A DNA stretch of 64,000 bases from Pholiota molesta (GCA_014925825.1 JACGCK010000147.1:1-64000); one strand, 5' to 3'. Positions 12,336-23,242 are shown, numbered from the stretch's first letter. Program-made: numbers and translations. Notes: generated by a model not told the origin, from the letters alone.

Positions 12336-13080
12336 GTGCATCCGTGGTAGGACTCGATGCCCATCGACAAGAGGAGGCGGTAAACCGATAACTCCACTCG
12401 AATTTGACCTAGTCAGAAGAGCACGCAGAGTGCGCTCGCTGAAAGCCAAGTCAAATGTAGATTATGGTACCCTCCTCGGACCTGCTCTTGTAGTGAGAGT
12501 CGAGCGACGATCCGTATACGGCGCTGGAGAAATGAAGCGAGCATACCTCTCGCGCATGGCTAAACACGCGAGGAAGACGAAGTAGAAGAAAACGCGCAAT
12601 GGTGGAAGACGTGTCCACCCCCGCCCCCCTCTCGTTCAAAGCTGCGGTACCGAGTGCATGGACCCTTGCGCTGCACCACGGTCATCATCACGGGGTGGAT
12701 CCCTGGATCTTTCGACGTGATGTCGCAGTATTCACACATAGATCAAGGCGAAAAACCAGATAGACCAAACGAAGGGTTGAACGATTCCCCTGGTAATCTG
12801 GCAAGCGCATGTAAGTCATTGATAGATAGACTACCCGTCCATTCCACAAGCACGACGGAAGGGATGAACGACGCAGCCATTTATATTAACATGGCCTCCA
12901 AAACCGCAAATACTGCGGTTCCGATGATACCACCCTCGAGAACAAAGATTGTCTGGGGATACCATGTCGAATGCGTGAGCTTGAGTGCCAACGTATACAC
13001 TGCTTGCGGGGCACATACAACGTCTCTCCGAGTCAAATTCAAGCGTTATAAAGTTAGACGCGATGAGTGAAAACGTATCC
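12336..13080 (+). repeat. A-B-C repeat unit 2 (3' truncated)
   Basis: It follows unit 1 directly, in the same orientation. Module A is at 12366-12492; its 3' arm is interrupted (CCTCCTCGGACCTGCTCTTG), so the outer stem is damaged while the inner TTTGAC/GTCAAA stem remains. Module B is at 12915-12975 with CCCTCGAGAAC-AAAG-ATTGTCTGGGG. No module C follows. The flanking sequence (CGGCGCTGGAGAAATGAAGC, then an ACACGCGAGGAAGAC patch) is shared with units 5 and 6. Confidence 0.6.
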
Positions 13081-13655
13081 AAACAAAGACGATTCCTTAT
13101 AGGAAGGCATAGCGACTCATCTTATGCAAGCCACTGGCCAAAAATGTCGATCACGACCAATTGTCATCGCCCCGAGCCCGCAGGTCTTGTGCTCGGCCCC
13201 AAATTCTCTACCAAACGCAGTAATAAACAAAAACCAGGCCTTGGCCAATCCGGCGGTAAACCTGACTATAGTATCTCTGCTCTTCCCCCTCCTTAACATG
13301 GTAGAAAACACAATCCCTCGACAAAAGAGGGAATAAACTGAATGCCATCAAAACCAATCCAACTGTTTTTTGAGAGGTATAAGTTCGAGCAGGGCTGGGG
13401 TGCTTTGGGCCCCCATCCTCCCCACATTCGTCGCTTTTGCCTCTATAGAACATCCCGAGCTCCTCCCTCCTGTCCCCGATTCCCGAACCTTGAACGCGAA
13501 CGCAACCCAGAGCGTCCCCTATCCACAACTACATCCCATCAATCTATTTCCAGCCATGCCTGCCATTCGTCACGTGCGTCCATTTCTCTTGTCCCGTTAT
13601 TGTTGTTGTCTCTTGTAATGATACCTTCTCTCGGGAGAAAAACGTTCGGCGGCAC

Positions 13656-15976
13656 GTGCGTCACGCCCGTTGGCGCGCGGGTGACTCTCGCTGTCACTCC
13701 CAGGGAACGTTTCATGTTCTCCGGACTGTACTTGACGGGGCCCTATCCGTCACTCAGGTTTGCGGCCGTTGTCGCTTGTTGAATCCCGCCTCCGTCGTCC
13801 CCCCCCTCTCTAGAGCGCGCCGCCGTCGGCGTCCCTGCCACCCATTAGCCTTTTTTGGTCATGTTGCTATTATATTGCTGCGTTTCGCTGTGCTAACATC
13901 CCCGCCTCTAAGTTCTAGTGTCGATCGGGTTCTCCGAAACTGTGGCGCCATCCTAGGGGCCATCCGAGACTATGTCCAGCAGTGGCTGCTGCTTGGCAGC
14001 GATCCCTCTCAGGCCGCTCTCCATCGTCTCCACTTCTGCAGTGTTCTCATAGCCGCCACTCTTGTCATCGTCCTCGTCGCCATCATCGTTTGGTACGCAA
14101 TCATGCTCTACAACAACACTGAGGCCCTCAACTTCATCTCCTACGATGGTGCGAGAGACCGTGATCACGACCACGATTGCGACAACAACGACAACGATGA
14201 CAACGACAACGATGACCACAACCGCCACTGCACCGAGGCTATGGATGTGGACAAGATTGATGCCACCACCAACACCACCAACGCGGTACTAGGGGACACA
14301 GCCAACCATGCCATGGACATGGATTATATCGATACGGAAGCTATCGATGCTGGTCGACAGGTTCTTTTGCCAGTCGGTTGCAACAACGGTGGTTTCAAAG
14401 CGATGTACATATACATGTAAGCTTCATATTTGTTATCGCTCTACATTTCTGATGCCCTATCTACAGCGAAGGCAAAGCAGTCAACCGCCCCCGATTGAAG
14501 CAGCTCTGCAAATTATTTGAGCTGCAGTGCACGGGGACCAAGGCCGTGCTACGAGGGAGGCTGAGGGCATTTAGCGCAGATAGGATGGCATGGGAGCAGT
14601 GAGTTGCCTTTCTGTCAAAGCTGGGCATGCACTAACTTCCCTTCGCAGACTTAAGCCTTCCACGTATAGAGCTCACCTTGGCCCCCAAGCTGTCAAAGCT
14701 CTCGCACCCGCGTCCACGAAGAAATCATCGGCGAAGAAATCTGTTTTGCGCCGCGAAATGCTCTTCAATCTTGCCGACGCACAGCCTTCGATGGTTGGAT
14801 CCTCGCTGCTGTCAACAGCAGCTCCTACTAGGCGCTTTAACCAGGAGCGACATGAGCAGCTTCTTGCTTTTGTACGTGATCTCATGTATGCCTATGTGAT
14901 TCCCACTGATTTTCGTCATCGCTGCGTAGGTCTCAAAGATCGGCAAAAAATATCCTTACTACCCAAAGGACACAAGGATGGAAATGGCCACTGCACGCTT
15001 GAAAGCGGAAGCAGGAAAGGTATGAAATATACAACGTTTGGTTCTTTGTGCTCTATTCTAATCCCCTACCGCTCTCTTTCAGCCAGCCACTGCCGAACTC
15101 AAGGAAGGCATAGATGCCGCCAATGAAGCCCTTCAAAAGTTGTTGCTTCGTGCCTCCAGCAACGAGCCCAACACCGCCGCACAGTCTGTTGCTCCCAGTG
15201 TTTCTGAAGCCACGATGGCACCAGCCGACGCCGAGGACAACCTGGACACTGCACATGGCGACTTGCGTGGCAACTTTCCAATAAACATCCCAGCCCTGGT
15301 CGACACCTCGGCCCCAGCCTCAACCACCGTTCCAGTCCCATGCAAAACGTATTCTCTCAACATGGCCAACAATTTCGTTCTTACCTTCACAGAAGATGAC
15401 ATACCACCATCCCCTGCCTCATATTTTGCCAACAACTTCGAGCTTCTCAATGCAATGTGGGACGAAGACAGCAGATATTGGCGGAATTATTCCCATCTGG
15501 TAATCAAGGGCTATCACATCCCCATTGTCTACTGGAAGAAAGTGTATTCTCCAAGGGCAGGTGGTGTTGCAAAGAAGCAATGGGAACGCCTCAAAGGGAA
15601 ACACTTCCAATGCCGTGTATGTTAATTTGGCGTTTTATTTTTGCCGCGCTTAGCTGACTTGTCTTAGATCCTTGTCCAAGCTTTACGAAGCTGTGCCTCC
15701 CTCAACGAATTCTACAGCAAGAACGTTGACGAAGACGGGGAACCTCTCACTTACACCAAAACCCTCGCTCATCTGGCCAAGCTTCGAGTGCAAAGGATCA
15801 ACGACCTCGCACAAGCTGCAAAGGCTGAATACGGATCTAACTTCGATAAGGAATTTAGTTACAGACGAGGGAAGAAGTATGTAACAAAGACTAGGCCTTC
15901 TGACATCGCAAAGCATTACTGCAGGCTTAAGAACTTTGAATACATCGATGGGGATGACGAGGACAATGATAGTTAG
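13656..15976 (+). CDS. SAP-like DNA-binding protein of the recombinase/TET cassette
   Basis: Six exons join in frame: up to 14416, 14467-14598, 14649-14871, 14930-15019, 15083-15616 and 15668-15976. From the first ATG the product has 682 residues, but the true start is uncertain and may be further inside exon 1. Exon 1 encodes a hydrophobic segment (CSVLIAATLVIVLVAIIVWY), then a low-complexity stretch of Asp, Asn and His. Exon 2 encodes RPRLKQLCKLFELQCTGTKA and VLRGRLRAF, the helix-turn-helix pattern of SAP-like DNA-binding modules. The rest is soluble and lightly charged, with SYFANNFELLNAMWDEDSR and KQWERLKGKHFQC. It ends 86 bp from the convergent stop of the tyrosine recombinase gene. I infer it is a DNA-binding partner of that element. 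The SAP assignment is by pattern only. Confidence 0.6.
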
Positions 15977-16062
15977 TAGCTTTTCGTTAGATCCTTTTAT
16001 TTAGTGGCTTTCAATATATCTATGTTTGACTTGAGAATTTAGAATTGTATTGAGAAAATAAT

Positions 16063-17708
16063 CTAGCTGCATCCACATGTACGTCCACAGCTGAAGCATT
16101 TAACAACAGGACGAAGGTTAGGATTCAAGAAGTCCTCACGTTTGTGCCGTGGATCATCGTTCAATGAAATCAAATACTTAACAATCGTCATGCTTGAAAA
16201 CTCGGTGCTCCAGCCACCCCACTCGCAAACATCCCGTATTGGCCATCGCCAGTCTGTTGCTAGGTGCTGACAACCTCCACGACGGAAAGAATGTGTGCCG
16301 TATGGTATGGGATCAAGCTTGACATCGAGTAAGTTGTTCCTAAACATCTCAAGGAACTGTTCTGATGTCTACAGTGCAATTCATTAGCTTGATACAAACT
16401 GAACATAGCACATGCTGATTGCATACCAATGATGCTTCTTCATTGGAAGAGGGCCTGTCACCAGCTGCAATCTTTCGAAAGACGTATCCAGTGCTAAATC
16501 TGCTGAGTTCAATCCACCGTGACAGTGCTCGAACGGGACAAAGGTGGGCCTCTTCAACACGCAAAGGGTAAAGGACAAAGGGCCTGATACCTGAAATACC
16601 AGAGTCAGAAATTTGGATGGATGAAAAAATGGGTATAGATGCAGACCTCCACTCTGTTGTGTTTTTCGAAAGCGAAGAGTCAGGGTGATGGTCTCGTTTT
16701 CATCATCAATTTCAATATGCTCATGCTTGATCTTCAATACTTCATCAGATCGAAGAAGACAGATAAACGCAACTGTGTAGATGGCTTCCAACTCACGACG
16801 AGCCATCGGCCCTCCCCACCGGTGCAGCTCTCTGTCTTTCTTTGACTCAGATTGAAGTGTTGGTGCATGTTCTTCAAGATGGTTAAACTCGTAAAGTCGT
16901 TCGAGGATGGCCTGCAACCATATCAGCTCTGCAGTTATGCTGGTCACAAAACTTGCTTCAAAATTCAACTCACAGAGGTCACTGCACGCGCACTAGTTGG
17001 TGCTTCTCCAGCCCGAACCTTTCGATGCTGAAGACCTAGCATGTAGGATGATACCTTCTCTGAAATTGAGGGATTTCCATACGTGTGGCCTGTATCTTCA
17101 TCAACATGCCATGCAACATGCCCAAGTTCAAAAATGCGGCCAAAGACGTGAGTCATGGAGGCACGAATTTTTTGAGCATAAGAGAGGCTTTGAATTTGAG
17201 TGCCCTTCGGCTTTCGACCACCATGAAGTTCGAGTTCATCGCATCTGAAACAAATATAAGGCTGAGCACAAGCTGAGCAAATACATCAAGTGCTCAGCTT
17301 ACTTGTACATGATAAATGCAATAATAAACAGCGGTGCATCCTTGGATGGCTTTTTCGACAGGAAATCTTCAGACTTCTGGATGAGGTTGACAGAAATAAG
17401 GTACGAGGCGCATTGCTTTGCAAGTCTGCATGGAACTCATTGATAAGTACTCACACCATTGAATGCAACTAGTTGAGCTGCTTACCGCTGATATTCTCCA
17501 TCTGTGCTATCCAACACACCTTTGGAGGCGCTGGCAATGTTGTCTCTCCATGGTGAAACCCCAGTGCAGGTGTCGTTCAATCATCATCTTCGAGATCAGG
17601 GAGGGTTGCTTGTTCTCCTTCGATGTCGTCATCAACATCTTCCTTGTCAGGCAAGTCTTCATTGAGTGCCAAGTACAGCCCAGAGAGCCTTTGTTCAGGT
17701 TGGTTCAT
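16063..17708 (-). CDS. Crypton-like tyrosine recombinase, 5' frame damaged
   Basis: Exons on the minus strand are 17708-17486, 17425-17303, 17244-16974, 16926-16647, 16590-16427 and 16368-16063, all GT-AG. From exon 2 on they keep one frame. Catalytic residues of a tyrosine recombinase are visible: the first Arg in CLLRSDEVLKIKHEHI, the H-x-x-R box in YGTHSFRRGGCQHLA, a Trp/Gly-rich WGGWS, and the likely nucleophile Tyr in SMTIVKYLISL. Such enzymes cut and rejoin DNA through a 3'-phosphotyrosine and move Crypton-type elements. Exon 1 starts with an acidic stretch (DLPDKEDVDDDIEGEQA) but stops in GAT-GAT-GAT-TGA at about 17577; its length is one base short of the frame of exon 2. I read this as a one-base deletion, so the copy may be inactive, unless a different first exon is used. 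Confidence 0.7.
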
Positions 17709-17872
17709 AGCTCGCAAGTCTAGCAGTGGTGGGGTAGGTAGAGGTTTGAAAGAGGTCTTATATATTTGCAAAAAAAGGGGTAGCAAGCAGGGGCAGTCTC
17801 ACATAAGTGGCTAAAATTTTCAAGGCAGATGCGAGGCAGCACCTCATGCAGCAATGTGCGCGGTGATTACTT

Positions 17873-19643
17873 TTAATTGTCCTTTACCTTCTGCAATAAA
17901 TCCAACCCTGCCCTCCAATTGTCAGGTCGCTCTTTCATTACTCTTTCGAAATGTTCGGGGTCTTCGTCCTTGAGCTCCTTCTCTAAGCGAAATCCATAAT
18001 CGACATAGCGGAACAAATCCCCTGGTGCGTATTGCGTGAACGATGCACGCGAATCTCCAGCAGCAACCGGTGTGTTTGAATGTGTAATAGTTGCCGAAGG
18101 AATGAGGATAAGTGATCCTGGAGGAAATTCCACAACAAGGCGTGCCTCCCACAATATGAGGTGGCCACCTTTCGTAGGATCAAAGTTGCCCAGCGCTTGA
18201 AACGGCACACCACCCAAACGGGCAGTTCTTGATGTCGCGACGTTTGAACGTCTGAACATTGGGACCAAAGTTGAAGGCGGCACTTGGATACACGCTGATG
18301 TGGGCAGGAAAATTCGTTTGAGGCCTGGCATGTTGGAGAAGAGAGAGTCAAGCTTCTCTTTGTAGTAACTGAATAAATTCTTGCTGTATGCAGCGAACGA
18401 GGCTAAGGAAGGTCTGTCAGAAGGCAGCAGTTGCATCCATAGGAGGCATCTTACTGCTAGCAAATGAGGCGATGCGTTGAAGATGGCTGTTGGCGAGCAA
18501 CTCCGCAACAAGGTTGTTGTATTCCTTGTTATTCCTGTTCATCGGATACGAGGTTCCTTTTCCATGGACTACGCCGGCGTTGAGCACGGTAAAACGGCCG
18601 CGAGTATGGCGCTTTGTGCATTTGGCAAGGTTTGATTTCGACTTGGCCTGCTGCATAAGATCGTAGACGGTGTCGCAGGATTTCAGATATGCAGCATCCC
18701 CTGGATGCCCGACAAAGGCCATGCAGATTCGCTTCTGCGAGTCAACTGCGACCATTGATTTTCTAGGAGGGGCATAAGCGGGTTAAAGCTTGGAGCAGGC
18801 GGAGAAATAGCGAGGGTGCTTACCGACCATCCCACGGAACGTGGGTGAAGCCAAGCTCGTTGATGAGCTGGTCCTTTGTGTAGGGCGTCTCAGCATCGTG
18901 CAGCTTTGAATGTTTGGCGCCATAAGCGCCTACGGTTGCGGGGAGCTTGCTGCAATCAAGAGACAGGGGCATGTGCGCAGCTGATGCAACATGGGCGCCG
19001 CTGGTGGAGGTTGGGAGCTGGCCAAGCTGTCTTTTTATGTCTTGTCGGCGGCGCTTTCTCCGACGATTTGCATGCGAAGATTCGTGAACGTCTTGTTCAA
19101 GCCTTGTTGGCTGGCCGAGCTCTTGGTTGCATCGTTTCCTGGAAGATGATGGTTGGCTCTCAGGATGCGACAGAGGGCATGGCGCATTGATAGAGATTAT
19201 AGGTGCAGAGGCCGTAGTGCGTTCGTCAAAGGTGCCGTTGAGAGGCCCGCTTGGTCCTTTGGCGATGGGAGAATGTGCTTCATTGTCGTCGTCCAGGAGG
19301 TCCTCAAGTTCGCATGCGCATGACTGCTGCAGAAGTGCGGCGTAGTCAAAATCTGCCGGGCATTCGATAATTGCATCCCAGATACAGTACGCGCGCCCAG
19401 ACCTTGTCTAGCGGGGCGTAATTTGTGGTTGCATTAGCATTGCGAGCCGAAAGGGGGACATAAAAAACGCACCTGGCGTTCGATAACGACGACGGCGGGC
19501 GCAGCTTGTATGGCATCACCTAAAGAGAAGGCTTGTTAACATCTTATTTGAACCGAGGTAAACGGCCGTCAGAAAGCCCAGTTCCAGGTGTGAAACTAGG
19601 GCTGCGGATGGGGCTGATGCTGACCTTTTTTTCTTTTGGCCAT
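17873..19643 (-). pseudogene. TET/JBP-family 2-oxoglutarate/Fe(II) dioxygenase, damaged
   Basis: Five exons: 19643-19625 (MAKRKK), 19519-19473, 19407-18824, 18762-18455 and 18402-17873. The order of motifs fits the fungal TET/JBP family, which oxidises 5-methylcytosine in DNA: AFVGHPGDAAY, AGVVHGKGTSYPMNRNN, the fold core ALGNFDPTKGGHLILW, then VVEFPPGSLILIPSATITHS with the second metal-binding His, and SRASFTQYAPGDLFRYVDYG with the 2-oxoglutarate Arg. Two single-frame shifts, near 18290-18312 and near 18199-18203, cancel each other and scramble about 100 bp. In that stretch the other frame reads FNFGPNVQTFKRRDIKN and CPFGWCAV, clearly the native frame. The expected metal His of H-x-D appears as Arg there (codon at 18240-18242). 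The enzyme is therefore probably dead. It shares strand and neighbourhood with the recombinase, as cargo or former partner. Confidence 0.75.
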
Positions 19644-19874
19644 TGTGTGTGTTGTGGAAGAAGGCAGTGAGGAATAAGGTTTAGTTGGTGTGGCAACCTT
19701 CAAGCCACTGAGCGGAGATCACGAGATTTGAGGCGGAGGTTGGGCGGAGGTGCTGGCTGGATATTTAGAATAGATGTCCGGGAATGAGATAATAATTATG
19801 TGGCAGATGTTACATGTGCAAGTACAACCTTGAACGCAAAATACAGAGCAAAAAAATAGAAATAGAAAAGGTAT

Positions 19875-20664
19875 CTAGCGTTCTTGGCTGATAGCCTCGT
19901 CATTCTTCGACTTGCCCGATTTCGTGGGCAGGAGTTCCTACAAGAACGGTAAGCCACTGAAGGACCTCTTGGCCCGATGAAGCTACTTACGGAAGCAATG
20001 TGGGGGTAGCCCGCTCAAGGATCTCAGCAGCAAGGTACTCGAGGATGACGGCAAGGTAGACTGAATAATGAAGAGGTAAGATAAGCTACAAAGAAAATGA
20101 GAGTGAACACATACCAGGTGCACCAGCTCCAACACGTTGAGCATAGTTGCCCTTCTTCAAGAGACGGTGGACACGACCAACAGCAGCCTTGGCTGAGCAT
20201 GACTGGGATTTGGAGGTGGAGTCGCCGCCTGCGGACTTGTCTCTGGCGCTCGCCCAATGCTTGCCGATGATGTCCAGACATCCTCGTTGCGCTCGTCGGC
20301 CACCAAGTTTCGTTCCGAAGTCTGTACGCCGCGCTAGAGGTGCTGCTCGTAAGTTGAGCACCGAGTGACGTTTGGGTTCGGTGTGCGGTGGTGCGCAAGG
20401 ACGATGATGCGGGCGGTCTGAACGTCGGAGGCCGACGTCGTGCAGATTTCCTCCTCGGGTGGCGACCGTGTTGGCGATGGACTGGGAGTTGCCAATGGCG
20501 ATGGGCTGGGAGTTGCCAACGGCGTTGGAGTTGCGGCGGCGGCGATGTGCTCTGAGCGTGTAATGTCGCTGGGTGCGCGGAAGCTTCAGAGATGTCGTCC
20601 ATAGCACATGAGATGTGCTCGCATGGCAGTGTCTGGGCCTGCCAGCTTTTCCTTTGCCAGACAT
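19875..20664 (-). pseudogene. Histone H2A-like gene, internally deleted
   Basis: It starts as a histone H2A with [10 protein letters not shown] at 20664. After a long first intron it continues with [38 protein letters not shown], and after another intron VYLAVILEYLAAEILE, a near-exact H2A fold core. It ends with ELLPTKSGKSKNDEAISQER from a last exon at 19937-19875. Two pieces expected in H2A are missing: the LQFP of the first helix, and about 40 residues between AAEILE and the LLP tail (end of helix 2, loop 2, helix 3 and the acidic patch). The product could not form a normal H2A-H2B dimer, so I call it a decayed copy. It lies 232 bp upstream of the TET/JBP gene on the same strand. Confidence 0.65.
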
Positions 20665-20699
20665 TGTGAGTGTGGTGGTGGTGGCCACGAGCTTCAGTA

Positions 20700-20900
20700 T
20701 GGGCTTGGACCCCCGACCCATTCCGCGAGTGCGTCCACGAGCTTTCGAGTGCAAGGCGCCCTCCAGCCCCCGAGAACGAGTCGACAGACGGCATGCCCGA
20801 GTTCGACTTGGCCGCCGCCGCTGCGAGCTTTAGCCTTTAATGCGGGCTTGGACCCCCGACTCGTTCCGCGAGTGCGTCCGCGAGCCTTCGAGTGCGTGTG
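20700..20900. repeat. Tandem direct repeat of about 57 bp upstream of the H2A-like gene
   Basis: A sequence beginning GGGCTTGGACCCCCGAC and running through GCGAGTGCGTCC to TTCGAGTGC occurs at about 20701-20752 and again at about 20845-20896. The copies differ at a few positions. No coding use is apparent. It lies just 5' of the minus-strand H2A-like start. Confidence 0.6.
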
Positions 20901-21385
20901 GTGTGAGGCGGTGGTGGTGGTGCTCGTGCCGTCGAAGTCCGACTTGAAGAAGAAGGAGAGCCGCGGGGAGGCGACGGCGGGTGAGTGATTCTGGCTATGC
21001 TGTTCCTCCTACATGACAGTAGGAGAGGTAGGGGAGCGCCGGACACATCTCATTGTGGATGGAAACACTATGGGAAGACGGGCATGGTCAGCGGGGTAAC
21101 GATGGAGTGCGCAGTAGCGCACCTGTTGGTTCTCCCGCTCCCGGGTCTACCCTTCTGCACTTCTCTCCACCATCCATCGTTTGCCGCATCCGTGTTGAGA
21201 ACGTTGAGAGGGAAGGGGTTGTGGTATACGAGGGTGTACGAGGGACGTTTGAGCAAAAGAGTCAACCATCATCCATACATGGGATGCGTTTGATGGCGCG
21301 GCCCGCGGGTTACCCATGCGTCGGCGACCACTACGGCTGATGTTGTCTTTATCTAAATGGCATGCAAGTATTTTTTATATTCTGC

Positions 21386-21479
21386 TGTAGTGTAGCGGGT
21401 TATGATCCAAAGGCTGTGTTCAACGCTGGTCGATTACGCCATGTTACATCTACGGTCGTGCGTTCGATTCCGGCTACAC
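21386..21479 (+). tRNA. tRNA-like sequence with A and B boxes (tRNA relic or SINE head)
   Basis: An A-box-like TGTAGCGGGTTATGATCC is followed about 50 bases on by GTGCGTTCGATTCCGGCTAC, which contains a standard B box (GTTCGATTCC). The ends could pair as GTGTAGC with GCTACAC or as TGTAG with CTACA. The spacing is too long for a plain tRNA. It would need an intron or a long variable arm, and I cannot fold a clean anticodon arm. A decayed tRNA or the head of a tRNA-derived SINE is more likely. Confidence 0.35.
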
Positions 21480-21610
21480 ACACGATGTAATATGCTTTAT
21501 TGCTAAACGTACGTTTGTGTCTATGGTAAATATAATGCGTTGCTGTAAATTTCAATTTTGTATTTTTTGGCAGGCATCATGATCAGGAGGTCTCAGGGAA
21601 GAGACGAAAG

Positions 21611-21661
21611 GTGGGAATGATGGCATTCAAATCAGTAGGATTTGAATGCCATCATTCCCAC
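21611..21661. repeat. Perfect 23-bp inverted repeat with 5-base loop
   Basis: Bases 21611-21633 (GTGGGAATGATGGCATTC and AAATC) are exactly complementary to 21639-21661, separated by AGTAG. A perfect stem of this length in otherwise AT-rich intergenic DNA is unlikely by chance. It may be a young fold-back duplication or a hairpin RNA. Confidence 0.85.
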
Positions 21662-22208
21662 AATGAGAGGCTGGCTCTGTCACATGGGGAGTTAAAACAT
21701 TGAAATTTGAAGCAGCAATTCATGGCGAAAATTTGCCTGAGCTAATGGACTGCTCCCCTGATGTGCACTCTTTGGTTCAAGCTTATACTCAGTTGATTTA
21801 TGTATGCTATACAAAATTCTAATTGTACAAAATTCTAATTGTAGATTAATATGGTGATTTAGGGAGTGGAGAGGGCGTGCATAAGTCTAGGAAGTTTGGG
21901 CCCAAATGGCCACCCCTGGTAGACGAGCCTTGAACGAATTCAGGAGGTGGAGAGGGCGAGCATAAGTCAATGATATCCGATTCGACCGTGACAACGGCTT
22001 CTTCAGTAAAAGGCGCTGTTGGGGGTGTGGGCTCGGGACTCTGCTCGCTTGCATCAGGAATCTGATACAATGCAGGGAGAACCTATATGGGGCAGGAATA
22101 TTAGCACAATACAAAATTGAAGTCGCTGTGAACATTTTCTTACAGGCTGGTAGATTGAATTGATTGAAGGCATAGGCAAATTAGTGAGATCGTCGCTGTC
22201 ATCCGAAT

Positions 22209-23242
22209 AGTGTATGGCACGGGTTTGGAGACCCGTGCGGGTTTTGGCTGGGGTTTTGGCGGGTACGGGTTGGGGTCTGGCTTTCCTCACCCGGCCTCAA
22301 CCCGTACCCGTAGCGCGGGTCGGCGGGTGGGCGGCCGCCCAATGCCGATCAAATCAAGCGGAGATTGAAATCGAAATCAACGAGGTTGTTTCGTTGATTT
22401 CGATTTCTAATCACTCTTGTTCACGGCCGCGTGCCCCTCCCCTCCAATGAGGGATGTGGGCCGGCTCTCGCGCTTCACGCAGCGGGAATCACGAACGCCC
22501 CAAGCCCCCCGAACTTGCGAACGACGGACAGAGAGCACCGGCCGATGGACAAGCGCGAGGACGACGGTCAGCTCAAGCTGGAATGATACAGAGGGATCGC
22601 GAGAGCGGGCAGTATGGCAAGCGGGGGGTACGGCGAGCGAGAGGTACCGTGACACTAACAGCAACAGCGTAGACGACGACATGGGACGACACGTATGCGG
22701 AACGGCGCGGACGATGGAAGACAACGTGCACGATGACGCGGCGATGCGGACGATGGATGACGACGCGGATGGCAGACGACAACGTGGCGACAATGGACGA
22801 CGACATAGATGTGGACGATGGTGCGGCACACTGTGGAGGACAGATGACGACACCGACGACGAATGCCAATGCCGCGGAACTTGGAAGATGGACGACGATG
22901 CGGAAGGTCGACCTCGAAAGCTCGACACTGGGGGAACTCGACACGGCGTCCAAGCGCACTGACAGCAGGTACACCTGCCAGTAGTGCGTTTGACGACATA
23001 GGGCGGCACCTCAGCCGTCTACATACACAACGAGTGCCGCAATTGCGGCCTCTGCGGTATGCAGACGCTTGAGGGTGCTTACCCCTGGCGCTGACCCGCG
23101 CGGTTTTTTGGACCCCCAAAACCCGCCAGACCCGCTACCCAAACCCGCCGAAACCCATACCCGAATGCACGGGTGGCGGGTTGCGCGGGTAGGGTTGGGG
23201 TCTGACCTCCCAGACCCGGGGGTTACCCGTGCATTTCACTAC
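22209..23242. mobile_element. Non-autonomous hAT-like element inside the nuclease gene (1,034 bp)
   Basis: It is flanked by the 8-bp direct repeat ATCCGAAT (22201-22208 and 23243-23250). Inverted ends: the left begins AGTGTATGGCACGGGT and the right, read inward, begins GTAGTGAAATGCACGGGT. Subterminal regions are rich in GCGGGT/ACCCGC. The interior holds GACGACG-type simple repeats and no transposase frame. The flanking codons rejoin exactly through GATTCGGAT into an unbroken Asp/Ser run of the host gene, which is strong support for a clean insertion. The 8-bp duplication fits hAT. The terminal sequence differs from the GTGCG family at 1839 and 44522. Confidence 0.8.

Larger units (their letters stand above)
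20901..21845. other. Intergenic stretch around the tRNA-like sequence
   Basis: Apart from the tRNA-like sequence and the perfect hairpin noted separately, I see no gene. Small open frames at 20985-21340 overlap on both strands and show no motif. The last 200 bases are AT-rich and lead to the 3' end of the nuclease gene. Confidence 0.35.

Noticed and set aside
12654..13070. 138-residue frame in repeat unit 2
   Set aside because: The matching stretches of units 5 and 6 have different, broken frames, so it is not conserved as protein.
17873..18511. Single continuous frame as an intact dioxygenase C-terminus
   Set aside because: About 100 bp in the middle are in the wrong frame compared with the conserved protein, so the open frame is accidental.
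20024..20794. Long minus-strand open frame of 256 residues
   Set aside because: It is out of frame with the H2A-like exons that lie in the same DNA and has no motif; its length comes from GC-rich sequence.
22407..23009. 200-residue Ser/Arg/Cys-rich minus-strand frame
   Set aside because: It lies wholly inside the 1,034-bp element and comes from GACGACG-type simple repeats; no transposase motif.
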